Source of the DNA: Planctomycetota bacterium
GTDB lineage: Bacteria > Planctomycetota > UBA1135 > GCA-002686595
Length of the DNA stretch: 64,000 bases
Direction of reading: 5' to 3'
NCBI GenBank assembly: GCA_023150475.1
Contig: JAKLKU010000015.1
Span: 1 to 64,000 of the forward strand
The position numbers and the translations under genes were made by a program. The notes under the pieces were generated by a model that saw only the letters and a program-made list of their open reading frames with translations, searched no databases and was not told where the DNA came from. This document shows positions 27,136 through 36,238 of the stretch, one piece after another (positions within the stretch are counted from its first letter, which is position 1; each line of letters opens with the position of its first letter).

Positions 27136-27843
27136 TCAGCGCTCGGGCGGCGTGTCCGAGCGCACTTCGGGCCGCGCGTCGAAACGCACGGCGGCATAAC
27201 CGAAGACGGCGGCGAACTCGCGCACCACGGGCTCCTCGAGCAAACCGGCGGATGCTGCGAGCCCGGCGTGATCGGCGACGCGCGTCATCACTTGCGCGTC
27301 GAGCCCGCACGGCTTGAACCCGCGGAACGCGTCGAGGTCGGTCGTGACGTTGAGCGCGAAGCCGTGCCACGCCACCCAACGCCGCACCGCGACGCCGAGC
27401 GAACAGACCTTGCGCTCGCCGATCCAGACGCCGGTCAGCCCGGGCTTGCGACCGCCGGTGACGCCGAGTTCCGCGAGCACGCGGATCACGACCTCTTCGA
27501 GATCGCGCAAGTAGCGGTGCAAGTCGCGCCGTTGGTCTTCGAGCAGGACGATCGGATAGCCGACGAGCTGGCCGGGCCCGTGATACGTCGCTTCGCCGCC
27601 GCGTTCGACTTCGACGAGCGGGATCGAGCCCGCGTACTCCGCGTCGCGAGGCGTCTTGCGTCCGAGCGTGATCACGGGCTCGTGCTCGGTGAGCACCAAC
27701 GTGTCGCCGACCTCGCCGGCGATGCGGCGGCGCACGAGCTCCTCTTGGCGCGCGTGAGCGTCGGCGTAGGTCGTGCGCCCCCAACGCTCGACCGTCAGCG
27801 TCTTCCCCGCGTCCGTTCCGCTCGTTCTCGTGCCGTTCGTCAT
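27136..27843 (-). CDS. lipB: Octanoyltransferase (lipoate biosynthesis)
   Basis: LipB moves octanoate from octanoyl-ACP to the lipoyl domains of 2-oxoacid dehydrogenases. The 235-residue form shows the family motif RGGEATYHGPGQLVGYPI (about 81-98), the catalytic lysine region GVWIGERKVCSLGV (Lys145) and the acyl-accepting cysteine in FKPCGLD (Cys179). The start is unclear: three in-frame ATGs at 27843, 27858 and 27873 lie in a 15-bp repeat, and the shortest was used. It is divergent from the first ECF-fusion gene. Lipoamide dehydrogenase is encoded about 10 kb away, but lipA is not in the window. Confidence 0.92.
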   Translation of the reverse strand: MTNGTRTSGTDAGKTLTVERWGRTTYADAHARQEELVRRRIAGEVGDTLVLTEHEPVITLGRKTPRDAEYAGSIPLVEVERGGEATYHGPGQLVGYPIVLLEDQRRDLHRYLRDLEEVVIRVLAELGVTGGRKPGLTGVWIGERKVCSLGVAVRRWVAWHGFALNVTTDLDAFRGFKPCGLDAQVMTRVADHAGLAASAGLLEEPVVREFAAVFGYAAVRFDARPEVRSDTPPER

Positions 27844-27880
27844 CGCGCCGTTCGTCATCGCGCCGCGGGTCATCGCGCCG
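27831..27880 (-). repeat. 15-bp tandem repeat at the lipB start
   Basis: About three copies of a 15-bp unit encoding GAMTN or GAMTR give a string of in-frame ATG codons spaced 15 bp apart. The true start of lipB is therefore ambiguous, and copy changes would add or remove a start codon without shifting the frame. Confidence 0.75.
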
Positions 27881-28036
27881 CTGGTCAAGCCGCCCTTCGC
27901 TGCGCCGCCGCTCGCGACGCCGTCATGCGTGCCCGGTCGTGGGTCGCCGTGCACGCCCGGGTTCGCGCGCTGCGTGCTCGCGCCAACCGCGCTCGGGCCG
28001 CGCAGTCTAACGAGCTCACGGATCCGCCACGTCGCG

Positions 28037-28072
28037 TGAACCGATTCCGCTGCGTGCGACCATGGAGCAGCG
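28037..28072 (+). promoter_or_regulatory. Putative ECF-type promoter upstream of first sigma fusion
   Basis: TGAACC (28037-28042) and TGCGACC (28055-28061) are separated by 12 bp, and the ATG is exactly 36 bp from the first base. The same two blocks with the same spacing precede the paralogue at 32,842, while the 12-bp spacers differ. GAAC is typical of ECF -35 elements. Gene start and predicted transcript start nearly coincide, so a leaderless mRNA is possible. This is inferred, not proven. Confidence 0.45.
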
Positions 28073-31000
28073 ATGGACGCCGAATCGCAACCCTTCGCCG
28101 ACGTCGGCCGCGAGACCGACGCGCTGCGGCGGCTCGCGCGGAGCGTGCTCTTCGAGCCCGCGCTCGCCGAGGACGCCGTGCAGGAGGCGTGGCTCGCCGC
28201 GCTGCGCGCGCCGCATGCGTCCATCACCGGGGGCTGGCTCGGGGAGAGCGTCAAGCGGATCGCGCGCGGCCTGCGGCGTCGGGAAGCGCGTCAGGCCGCG
28301 CGCGAAGTCGCCGCGGCGCGCGCCGAGGCGTGCGAATCGACGATGGAGACCGTCGAGCGTTTGGAGCTCCTGCGCGCGTTGGTCGCCGCGCTCGAAGCGC
28401 TCGACGAGCCCTATCGCACCGCGGTGCGCTTGCGCATCGTCGACGACTTGCCACCGCGCGAGATCGCGAAACGGCTCGGCGCGCCCGTCGAAACGGTCCG
28501 CACGCACGTGCGCCGGGGGCTCGAACGGATGCGTGCCGAGCTCGATCGCGAACATCGCGGCCGGCGCGACGCGTTGCTCGGCGCGTTCGTGCCGTTCGTC
28601 GGCGCGCAAGCGATCGAAGCCGGCCTCGCAACGCACGCCGGACTCGGTGCCTTCGGAGGGTTGCTCGTGGGAACGAAATCGAAGTGGCTCGCCGCGCTCG
28701 CGCTCGTCGCCTGCCTCGGCGTTTGGTGGCGCACGACGACGACCGAGCCGCCGGCGGCGCCCGAATCCGAGCGCGAGCGGGTCGCGGCGCTCGATGTCGA
28801 GTCGACCTCCGCGCCGGCGAGCGCGTCGAACGCCGCACTCGCGCTCGCGAGCCCCGAGACGACGACCGCGCCGGACTCCCGCGCTCCGGCGAGCGACCCG
28901 CGCGCGACGTGGACGATCTCGGGCAGCGCGTTGCTCGGCCGCAAGACGCCGCTGCCGGGCGAACCGGTGACCGTGACGATCCGCCGCGGCTTCGAGGACG
29001 ACGGCGAAGTGCTCGTCGAACGCGAAGTCGTCACCAACGAAGTCGGCGTCTTCGAGCTCACGCTCGCGCCTCCGACGAGCGGCGTGGCGGTGCGCGTGTG
29101 GGCGAAGGAGGCGGACTACGCAGTGTTCAGCGAACGACGTTGGTGCACGGCGGGCGAGCCCGCGCCGACCGGGCTCGCCGTCGCGTTCTACCCACTCGAC
29201 GTGACGATCCGCGGCCGGGTGCTCGAGCTCGACGGCACTCCGATCCGTGGCGCGCGAATCATCGGCTTCGGTGCCGAAGGAACCTCGACGGACGAAAGTG
29301 GTCGCTTCCAGAGTCGCGCGAGCTCGCACGCGCCTTCTCCCCTGCTCGAAGTGACTCACCCCGAGTACGTTCCAACCCAAGTCTCGGTGCATGCGGCACG
29401 ACCCGGCGTGCTCGACGACGTCGAGGTTCGGCTCGAGCGCGGCTCACGGATCCACGGACGTCTCGTCGCGCAGGACGGTCACCCGGTTGCCGGAGCGACG
29501 ATTTCGACGTCGCACCTGCGCTCGACGAACACGACCAGCGACGGCGACGGTCGCTTCGAGTTCGAGAACGCACCGCATCGTCCCGGTCGATATCTCGTCA
29601 CCGCCGAAGTCGACGGCGTCACCATCGCCACCCTCGAACGCGACGATCCGACGCCTCCGCGAGAGGAGCTCCTGCTCGTCGCGCATCCGACGCGCCCGAT
29701 CGAGGGCCGCGTGATCGACGAGCGCGGCGTGCCGGTCCCGGCGGCGACGATCACGTTGAGATTGGGCTGGGCCGGCGAACGCTACGCGTCCTCGGACGAC
29801 CGCGGGGTCTTTCGCTTCGGCGCAGTGGCGCGCGCGGAGCACACGCTCGAGGTCGAGAAGCTCGGTTTCGCGCGGGTGAAGACGACGCTCGCGGCGGATG
29901 CCGATGCGCCGCTCGAATTCGTGCTCGGCCACGGTCGCACGCTGCGCGGCGTGGTGCGAGACGAGGACGGCCGGCCGATCGAAGGTGTGTCCGTGACGAC
30001 CCGCGTCGACGGGGTCCCGAGCTACGGAGCGGCCGTTCGAACGGGAAGCGACGGCGCGTTCGAACTCCCGAACACGCCGGACGGCGAGCGCACTCGAGTC
30101 GAGGCGTACGCCGAAGGCTGGACGGCCGGGCAACACACCGTCGTCGCCGACGACGCGCCGATCGAGATCGTCCTGCGACCCGCGGGAGGAATCTGCGGTC
30201 GGGTGGTCGATGCCGAGACGCTGCAACCGATCACTCGCTTCCGCGTCGCGTTCGTCACGCCGGTGCTCGAACCGGGCGAACGGCGACTGCCACGCCATCG
30301 CGGCGAGTGGGTCGAGCCTGGCCTCGAGATCGAGGACGCGAACGGCCTGTGGAACACGAAGTTCGACGAGCTCGAGCCCGACGCGTTCACCGGCATCGCC
30401 GTGCACGCGGCCGGTTATGGCACGCGCATCCTGCCGCGCGTCAGGACTTCGAGGAACGCCGATGCGGAGCCGCTCCTGATCGCGCTCGGGCGAGCGCGTG
30501 TGCTCGTCGGCCGCGTCGTCGAGAAGTCGAGCGGTCGTGGACTCGCCGGAGCGCGCGTGAAGTGCTTCTCGAAACGCGCTCCGCTGATCTTCGATGCGTC
30601 GTCCGGGCTCCCGCTCGCGATCACCGACGAGCGCGGCGAGTTTCGTCTCGAGGACTTGCCCGAGGAGCCCGTCTCGTTGGCCGTCGACGCCGCTGGGTTC
30701 GCGCCGCGCATCGAGGGCCCGCTCGAAGCTCCCGTCGGCGAATCACGGCGCGACATCGAGCTCGCCGCGGGAGCGACGCTTCGCGGCCGGCTCTTCGACG
30801 CGCACGATCGGACGCTCGCCCGACAGACGGTGCGCCTCGGCACCGGAGGCACCGACGACACCCCGTTCCGCGAGTGGAAGGTCACGACCGACGCAGAGGG
30901 CGCGTTCGAGTTCACGGCGCTGCCGAACGGTGAGTACTTCGTGTCGCACGATGTTCCGGACCGCCGCGCGTCCTTGGCCCAGCTCACGCGCTACGTCCGC

Positions 31001-31363
31001 ATGGACGAAGAGCGCATGTTCGAGATCGAGCTGCGGCCGCCCGGCACACTGACGCTGCGCGGCGAGCTCCAAACGAAAGTCCCGCTGCCTGGCGACCTGG
31101 CGGTTCGGGCGTGGCGCGCGGCGGATCGAATCGACGTCGCGTGCTTGTCCGCAGGCGCTCATTTCGAGCTCGAGGGCCTCGCGCCCGGCAAGTGGTACGT
31201 CTCCGCGGCGTGGTACGACGGCGACGGTTCGCACGATCTCGTCGGCCACGCAGAGCTCGAGGTCGGCGAACGCGATCCCGCGCCGATCGTGATCGAGCTC
31301 GCGCCGCCGTTGCGCCATCCGCCAATTCAGGTGATCCGAAACGACGCGTCGGCGAAGCAGTGA
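28073..31363 (+). CDS. ECF sigma factor-transmembrane-regulatory repeat fusion (copy 1)
   Basis: One 1,096-residue chain joins three parts. Residues 1-165 are an ECF sigma factor: sigma2 (LAEDAVQEAWLAALRAP, WLGESVKRIARGLRRRE) and sigma4 with its helix-turn-helix (LPPREIAKRLGAPVETVRTH). A hydrophobic helix at about 205-219 (WLAALALVACLGVWW) follows. The remaining 850 residues are about eight carboxypeptidase-regulatory-like/Cna-B-type beta modules (IRGRVLELDGTPIRGARI, LRGVVRDEDGRPIEGVSV and others). The expected topology is sigma inside, repeats outside. No separate anti-sigma gene is adjacent. It may be a tethered sigma factor released by proteolysis. A paralogue follows at 32,842. Confidence 0.85.
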   Translation: MDAESQPFADVGRETDALRRLARSVLFEPALAEDAVQEAWLAALRAPHASITGGWLGESVKRIARGLRRREARQAAREVAAARAEACESTMETVERLELLRALVAALEALDEPYRTAVRLRIVDDLPPREIAKRLGAPVETVRTHVRRGLERMRAELDREHRGRRDALLGAFVPFVGAQAIEAGLATHAGLGAFGGLLVGTKSKWLAALALVACLGVWWRTTTTEPPAAPESERERVAALDVESTSAPASASNAALALASPETTTAPDSRAPASDPRATWTISGSALLGRKTPLPGEPVTVTIRRGFEDDGEVLVEREVVTNEVGVFELTLAPPTSGVAVRVWAKEADYAVFSERRWCTAGEPAPTGLAVAFYPLDVTIRGRVLELDGTPIRGARIIGFGAEGTSTDESGRFQSRASSHAPSPLLEVTHPEYVPTQVSVHAARPGVLDDVEVRLERGSRIHGRLVAQDGHPVAGATISTSHLRSTNTTSDGDGRFEFENAPHRPGRYLVTAEVDGVTIATLERDDPTPPREELLLVAHPTRPIEGRVIDERGVPVPAATITLRLGWAGERYASSDDRGVFRFGAVARAEHTLEVEKLGFARVKTTLAADADAPLEFVLGHGRTLRGVVRDEDGRPIEGVSVTTRVDGVPSYGAAVRTGSDGAFELPNTPDGERTRVEAYAEGWTAGQHTVVADDAPIEIVLRPAGGICGRVVDAETLQPITRFRVAFVTPVLEPGERRLPRHRGEWVEPGLEIEDANGLWNTKFDELEPDAFTGIAVHAAGYGTRILPRVRTSRNADAEPLLIALGRARVLVGRVVEKSSGRGLAGARVKCFSKRAPLIFDASSGLPLAITDERGEFRLEDLPEEPVSLAVDAAGFAPRIEGPLEAPVGESRRDIELAAGATLRGRLFDAHDRTLARQTVRLGTGGTDDTPFREWKVTTDAEGAFEFTALPNGEYFVSHDVPDRRASLAQLTRYVRMDEERMFEIELRPPGTLTLRGELQTKVPLPGDLAVRAWRAADRIDVACLSAGAHFELEGLAPGKWYVSAAWYDGDGSHDLVGHAELEVGERDPAPIVIELAPPLRHPPIQVIRNDASAKQ

Positions 31364-31419
31364 CGCACGGCTGCTCGAGTCGGAAGCCGCGCGACGGCTT
31401 GGCTCTGCGGCTCCGGCCG

Positions 31420-31460
31420 GCTCGATCCTCGACTCGCGCGTCCGCTCGATCCTCGACTCG
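31420..31460 (+). repeat. 17-bp direct repeat, 24-bp period
   Basis: GCTCGATCCTCGACTCG occurs at 31420-31436 and again, identical, at 31444-31460. It lies in the 210-bp gap between the first sigma fusion and the small secreted protein gene. It could be an operator or a slippage duplication. Confidence 0.75.
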
Positions 31461-31573
31461 GGCAGCGCCGCGCGCGACGTCGGGCGCGAGTGGAGCCCGG
31501 GTGCGAGACCGGCGGCGATGTGTAGGATCGGGGCGCCGGTCGAGCGACTTTCCGCGTCGGCCGGCCGCTCGCC

Positions 31574-32614
31574 ATGTCGAATCCGCGTCACCAAGGCACG
31601 TCACGTCGACTGCGCCCCTGCCACGGTGGCCTTCGGCACGACTTGCTCGTGCTCGCCGTGCCCGTGCCCGTGCCCGTGCCCGTGCCCGTACTCATACTCG
31701 TGCTCGTGCTCGTGCTCGCACTCGCCGACTCGCGCGTGCGCGCGCAAGACGCCGGCGCGCTGCCGAAGTACCCGCCGGTTCGATTGGGTGAACCATCGAT
31801 CGGCTACCAGCGTTCGCCGACGGTGACGATGGTGATGTACGAGAGCCCGGACGGGATGCTCTTCCAGTCCGCGCTTTGCGACAAGCACCGGCGGACCGTC
31901 ACGGTGCGCTCGCGTTACTTCGTCGGTGGCAATCGCAGGACGCTGGTCGAGGACGTCGACGAGTTCGACGTGCGTTATTGGCCGACCGAGCTCTCGGTGG
32001 TCGCCGAGAACACGCTCTGCATCGGCGGCAAGTCGGAGGACGGGCACACGGTGATCGAGCGCTGGACGTTCGCCGCGCCGGCGCACGAAGTGTCGAGCCC
32101 GAACGACGGCTCCACGCCCGTTCACTCGGTGACGACCGGCGCGCTGTCGCACGTCGAAGTGCTCTACGACGACGCCGTCCCCGGCCGCGATATCGTGAAC
32201 GTGATCCTGCCGGTGCTCGGGGGCAAGTCGCCGGGGCTCTTGATTCAGTTCGCCGACAGCGCGGATCTCTGGAAGCTCGACACGAGCGACCAACCGCTCG
32301 CGCTCGTCGCGACTCCGCACCCGGCGACCGCGACCGTCGCCAACGTGCCGTTGGTGCCGCTGCTCTCGCAGCGCATGCGCGCGCGCATGGTGCGCGAGCA
32401 TCCGGCGGACGGCTACTGCTACTTCTTGTTGCCGAGCGGTGGCGGCTTCGACTTCGACGATTCCGACGAGTCGAACGAGTCGCCGACGATCGTGCTGCTG
32501 CGCGACGCCGACGAGAACGGCGTGATCGAGACGTTCGAGCAACTGACTGCCGCGCAGTTCGAAGCGAAGGGCTACGGCTCGAGCGCGACGTTCACGTCGG
32601 CTTGGACGTACTGA
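31574..32614 (+). CDS. Secreted protein of unknown function between the two sigma fusions
   Basis: The 346-residue product starts with a basic N-terminus (residues 1-22, rich in Arg and His). An unusually regular hydrophobic signal core follows, made of alternating Val-Pro and Val-Leu (VPVPVPVPVLILVLVLVLAL), with probable cleavage after VRAQ near residue 58. The mature part has no family I recognise. It contains beta-strand-like segments and an acidic C-terminal tract GFDFDDSDESNES, then VLLRDADENGVIETFEQLT, which looks like a weak calcium-binding loop (DADENGVIETFE). It is flanked on both sides by the sigma fusions and may be their target or partner, by position only. Confidence 0.7.
   Translation: MSNPRHQGTSRRLRPCHGGLRHDLLVLAVPVPVPVPVPVLILVLVLVLALADSRVRAQDAGALPKYPPVRLGEPSIGYQRSPTVTMVMYESPDGMLFQSALCDKHRRTVTVRSRYFVGGNRRTLVEDVDEFDVRYWPTELSVVAENTLCIGGKSEDGHTVIERWTFAAPAHEVSSPNDGSTPVHSVTTGALSHVEVLYDDAVPGRDIVNVILPVLGGKSPGLLIQFADSADLWKLDTSDQPLALVATPHPATATVANVPLVPLLSQRMRARMVREHPADGYCYFLLPSGGGFDFDDSDESNESPTIVLLRDADENGVIETFEQLTAAQFEAKGYGSSATFTSAWTY
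31658..31723 (+). repeat. Hexanucleotide repeat encoding a signal-peptide core
   Basis: Five GTGCCC units (31658-31687) are followed by six GTRCTC-like units (31688-31723), eleven hexamers in all. Each encodes a Val/Ile/Ala-Pro/Leu dipeptide. Gain or loss of a unit would lengthen or shorten the hydrophobic signal core by two residues. Confidence 0.9.
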
Positions 32615-32805
32615 GCCGGCGGGGAGCCGAGCGAGAGTCGGCGAGCCCGATTCTCGCAGCGCCGGGCGCGCAGCGCCGGTCACACAGCGCCGGGCGCCGA
32701 CACGCGCTCGCACTCGGCTGCGAACCGTCGAAGCCGAATCCGATGGGCTGCGCGAGCCCGCAAGCTCGTCCTCCAGGCTGCAAGCGCCGAAATTCCGGCG
32801 CGCGC
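32615..32805 (+). other. Short intergenic stretch with CAGCGCCGG repeats
   Basis: Between the secreted protein and the second sigma fusion, the sequence CAGCGCCGG occurs three times, at about 32657-32692, in a low-complexity GC tract. No gene or terminator is evident. Confidence 0.5.
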
Positions 32806-32841
32806 TGAACCACCTGGAGCCCATGCGACCATGGACGGCCG
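32806..32841 (+). promoter_or_regulatory. Putative ECF-type promoter upstream of second sigma fusion
   Basis: TGAACC (32806-32811), a 12-bp spacer and TGCGACC (32824-32830) reproduce the block found before the paralogue at 28,073. The first base is again exactly 36 bp from the ATG. Spacer bases are unrelated between the two, which favours selection on the two boxes over simple recent duplication. Confidence 0.45.
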
Positions 32842-35800
32842 ATGGACGCCGATCCGCGATTGCCCGCCGACCTCGCGCGAGAGACGGAGATGCTGCGCCG
32901 CATCGCGCGCGGCGTGCTCTTCGAGCCCGGGCTCGCCGAGGACGCGGTGCAGGACGCGTGGCTCGCCGCGCTGCGTGCGCCGCGCTCGTCCGTCACTGGG
33001 GGCTGGCTCGGGGAGAGCGTCAAGCGCATCGCGCGCGGCATCCGGCGTCGCGAGACGCGGTTCGCCGCGCGCGAGCGTGCGGCGCCGCGGCGCGACCACA
33101 CGGCGTCGGCGGCGGAGACCGCCGAGCGGATCGAGCTCCTGCGCACGCTGCTCGCGGCGCTGCACGAGCTCGACGAGCCGTATCGGACCGCCGTGCGCTT
33201 GCGCCTGCTCGACGACCTCACGCCGCGCGAGATCTCCGTGCGCTTGGATCTGCCGCTCGAAACGGTGCGCACGCACGTGCGCCGCGGCATCGAACGCATG
33301 CGCGCGAAACTCGACGCCGAGCACCGCGCGTCGGGCGGCGGGCAAGCGGGCCGCGACCGGCGCGACGCGTTCCTCGCCGCGCTCGTGCCGTTGGTCGGCG
33401 CCGACGCATTGAAGGCCGGCCTCGCGGCGCACGCGAGCTTCGGAACACTGGGAGGTGTGCTCGTGAGTGCGAAGTTGAAGTGGATCGTCGTGTTGATCGT
33501 GTTGGCGAGCGTCGGAGCGTGGTGGCGCTGGAGTTCGGCGACGAACGCGGTGCGCCCCGCCGAAGTCGCAGAGGTGCTCGACTCGCGACGTGCGCTGCCG
33601 GCAGCGCCCGACGCCGAGCTCGAGAGCACGTTCGACGCGCTCGCCGCACCGGTCGCAGCCCAGCCCGACGCACGGGCGAGCGTCGCCGAGCGCGCGTCCT
33701 CGACCGCGACGTGGCGCATCGGCGGCCGCACGCTGCTCGGCGACCTCGCCCCGCTCCCCGGCGTCGTCGTGACGATCCGCGTGCGTGAGGGGTACGACGG
33801 CAAGGAGCTCCTCGAACGCGAGCTCGTGTCGGACGAGCACGGCACGTTCGCGCTCGCGCTCGAGCCCCCGACCACCGGCGTCACGGTCGAGATCCGCGGC
33901 GAGAGGCCCGACTGCATCGGGTTCCCGAACGAGATGTTCTTCGCGCCGGGCAGCGCCGCCTCCGAGCGCATGGACGTCCGCTTCTATCCGCTCGACGTCA
34001 CGGTGCGCGGGCACGTGCTCGACGCCGAAGGTCGACCGATCGCCAAAGCTCGCATCCACGGCGTGCACCACGTCGTCGAGTCGGACGCGCAAGGTTCGTT
34101 CGCGGCGCCGGCGTCGAGCTTGCTGACGCCGCGCGAGTTCGTCGCGACGGCCGACGGCTACGAGGAATCGAGCGTGTCGCTCGACCTGCGCCGTCCAGGC
34201 GAGCTCGACGACGTCGTCTTCCGCATGCGACCCGGCGTGCGCGTCGCGGGGCGCGTGCTCGACGAGTCCGACCGACCGCTCGCGGGCGCGAGGGTCGACG
34301 CGAGCTTCTCGCGTCACGCCGAGACGTTGACCGACTCCGACGGACGCTTCGAGCTGACGACCGCGCCCGCGCGTGGGGGCTGGTTCCGCGTCACGGCGTC
34401 GCTCGAGGGCCGGCCCGCGGCGGTCTACGAGCACGACGATCGAGACGCGCCCACCGAAGACCTCGTGTTGAGGTTCGAGCGCGGCTTCGACGTGGTCGGT
34501 CGCGTGGTCGACGAGCTCGGCGCGCCGATCGAGGCAGCGATGGTCGGCCTCGGTGAATGGGAGTCGAACCACCGCGTGCTGACCGACGCCGACGGGAACT
34601 TCGCGCTCCGGACGATCGCGAAGCGCGAACGGAAGTTCGTCGTGATGCGCGACGGGTTCACGACGCACGCGCGGACGCTCGAGTTCGCGCCGGACGGCGG
34701 GCACGAGCCGTTGATCGTCGTGCTCGAACGCGGCTTCCGGATCCGCGGCCACATCCGCGACCCGGAAGGTCGACCGCTCCGCGGCGCGATGGTCTACGTG
34801 GTCCGCGGCGACCAGCAGGCGCCGCTCGACGGTGCGCGGGCGGACGCGGACGGCGTGTTCGAGTTCCGCGATGCGCCGCAAGTCGCGAATCTGAGCCTGG
34901 AAGGCCATCGCGAAGGTTGGCTCTCGCGTCGTCAATTGCTCGAAGGGAACCCGCTCGAAGTCGAGCTCGTGCTCGAACGCATCGCCCGCATCACTGGACG
35001 CGTGATCGACGCGTCGTCGGGCGCGCCGGTCCCACGTTTCCGTGTGCGCTTCGTCGAGCCGGAGCTCCTTCCCGGTGACGAACGCCTCGGCAACTTCCGT
35101 GCGGACTGGTGGGACACCGGGATCGAGTTCGCGCATCCCGAGGGCCGCTGGGACACGGGCAACGAAGGGCTCCGGCCGAACCGCGTGATCGGTCTCGAGG
35201 TCCGCGCGGCGGATCATGGCGTCGCGATCGTTCCGCGCGTCGTGACGCGCGTCGAAGGAGAGCAGGACGAGCTCGTGATCGAGCTCGGGCCCGAGCTCGC
35301 CGTGACCGGCCGCGTCGTCGAGCGCGCGAGCGGTCGGGCGCTCGCCGGAGTGCGAGTGAGGACGTTCTCGTCGCGCGAGCCGCTGCAGTTCTTCGACCGA
35401 GCGCGGCTGCCGGAAGCGACCACCGACGCAGCAGGAGAGTTCCGTTTGGCGCCGATGCCGGCGGAACCCGTGTCGCTCTACGTCGAGGCCGACGGTTTCG
35501 CACCGCGCGTCGATGGGCCGTTCGATCCGGGTCGCGGCGAGACGCGACGTGCGATCGAGCTCACGAACGGCGCGACGCTGCGCGGCCGGGTGCTCGACGT
35601 CGCTGGCGAGCCGCTCGCCGGCGCGCGCGTGCACCTCGGCAACGCCGTCTCGGCCGAGCGTCCCAATCGCTCCTGGACGCGCACGACCGACGCCGACGGC
35701 GCGTTCGAGTTCCGCGGCTTGCCGCCGGACGAGTACTACGTCACGCGAGCCGTGCCGTACCGCGACGGCGCGTTGTTCGATTCGCAGCAGCTCGTGAAGC

Positions 35801-36117
35801 TCGCGGAGGACGAAGTCGCGACGGTCGACGTGCGGCCTCCCGGAAGACTCGTGTTGCGCGGCGAGCTGCGCGCAAGCGTCGAATTGCCTGGTGACCTCCA
35901 GATCCAAGCCACGCGTTCGATCGACGGCGCGACCGTGGTCGCCATCGCGCACGGCACGAGTTTCGAGCTCGTGGGTCTCGCGCCCGGCCGCTGGTACGTC
36001 TCGGCGGCCTGGTACGACGGCGAGGGCGAGCACGATCTCTCCGGCAGCGTCGAGATCGAGCTCGGCGATGCGGCCCCCGCGCCGATCGCGATCGAGCTCG
36101 CGCCGCCGAAGCGCTGA
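32842..36117 (+). CDS. ECF sigma factor-transmembrane-regulatory repeat fusion (copy 2)
   Basis: This 1,091-residue paralogue of 28,073-31,363 has the same order: ECF sigma2/sigma4 (residues 1-162; LAEDAVQDAWLAALRAP, WLGESVKRIARGIRRRE, LTPREISVRLDLPLETVRTH), one transmembrane helix (about 213-229, WIVVLIVLASVGAWWRW), then about eight beta modules beginning VRGHVLDAEGRPIAKARI and ending with WYVSAAWYDGEGEHDLSG. Similarity is greatest in the sigma core and the last module, and lowest in the modules between. This suggests shared DNA-binding and membrane parts with different ligands. ATG 32842 aligns exactly with the paralogue start. Confidence 0.85.
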   Translation: MDADPRLPADLARETEMLRRIARGVLFEPGLAEDAVQDAWLAALRAPRSSVTGGWLGESVKRIARGIRRRETRFAARERAAPRRDHTASAAETAERIELLRTLLAALHELDEPYRTAVRLRLLDDLTPREISVRLDLPLETVRTHVRRGIERMRAKLDAEHRASGGGQAGRDRRDAFLAALVPLVGADALKAGLAAHASFGTLGGVLVSAKLKWIVVLIVLASVGAWWRWSSATNAVRPAEVAEVLDSRRALPAAPDAELESTFDALAAPVAAQPDARASVAERASSTATWRIGGRTLLGDLAPLPGVVVTIRVREGYDGKELLERELVSDEHGTFALALEPPTTGVTVEIRGERPDCIGFPNEMFFAPGSAASERMDVRFYPLDVTVRGHVLDAEGRPIAKARIHGVHHVVESDAQGSFAAPASSLLTPREFVATADGYEESSVSLDLRRPGELDDVVFRMRPGVRVAGRVLDESDRPLAGARVDASFSRHAETLTDSDGRFELTTAPARGGWFRVTASLEGRPAAVYEHDDRDAPTEDLVLRFERGFDVVGRVVDELGAPIEAAMVGLGEWESNHRVLTDADGNFALRTIAKRERKFVVMRDGFTTHARTLEFAPDGGHEPLIVVLERGFRIRGHIRDPEGRPLRGAMVYVVRGDQQAPLDGARADADGVFEFRDAPQVANLSLEGHREGWLSRRQLLEGNPLEVELVLERIARITGRVIDASSGAPVPRFRVRFVEPELLPGDERLGNFRADWWDTGIEFAHPEGRWDTGNEGLRPNRVIGLEVRAADHGVAIVPRVVTRVEGEQDELVIELGPELAVTGRVVERASGRALAGVRVRTFSSREPLQFFDRARLPEATTDAAGEFRLAPMPAEPVSLYVEADGFAPRVDGPFDPGRGETRRAIELTNGATLRGRVLDVAGEPLAGARVHLGNAVSAERPNRSWTRTTDADGAFEFRGLPPDEYYVTRAVPYRDGALFDSQQLVKLAEDEVATVDVRPPGRLVLRGELRASVELPGDLQIQATRSIDGATVVAIAHGTSFELVGLAPGRWYVSAAWYDGEGEHDLSGSVEIELGDAAPAPIAIELAPPKR

Positions 36118-36191
36118 ACCGGGTTCGTCGTTCGCGATCGCGCGTCGAGTGTCTCGGGTTCGAGCCCGGTCCGGAACGCGTCCGGCGTCTC

Positions 36192-36230
36192 GAGCGCGAT
36201 CTCGACCGAGCGCGATCTCGACCGAGCGCG
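36192..36230 (+). repeat. 16-bp tandem repeat in convergent gap
   Basis: GAGCGCGATCTCGACC occurs twice in tandem (36192-36207, 36208-36223) with a 7-bp partial third copy. It lies between the convergent second sigma fusion and the hypothetical gene ending at 36239. Confidence 0.8.
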
Positions 36231-36238
36231 GCGCGCGG

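Noticed and set aside
36155..36168. CGGGTTCGAGCCCG resembling a tRNA T-arm or a terminator
   Set aside because: The loop has only six bases, no cloverleaf can be built around it and no T tract follows. It is a chance hairpin in a GC-rich convergent gap.
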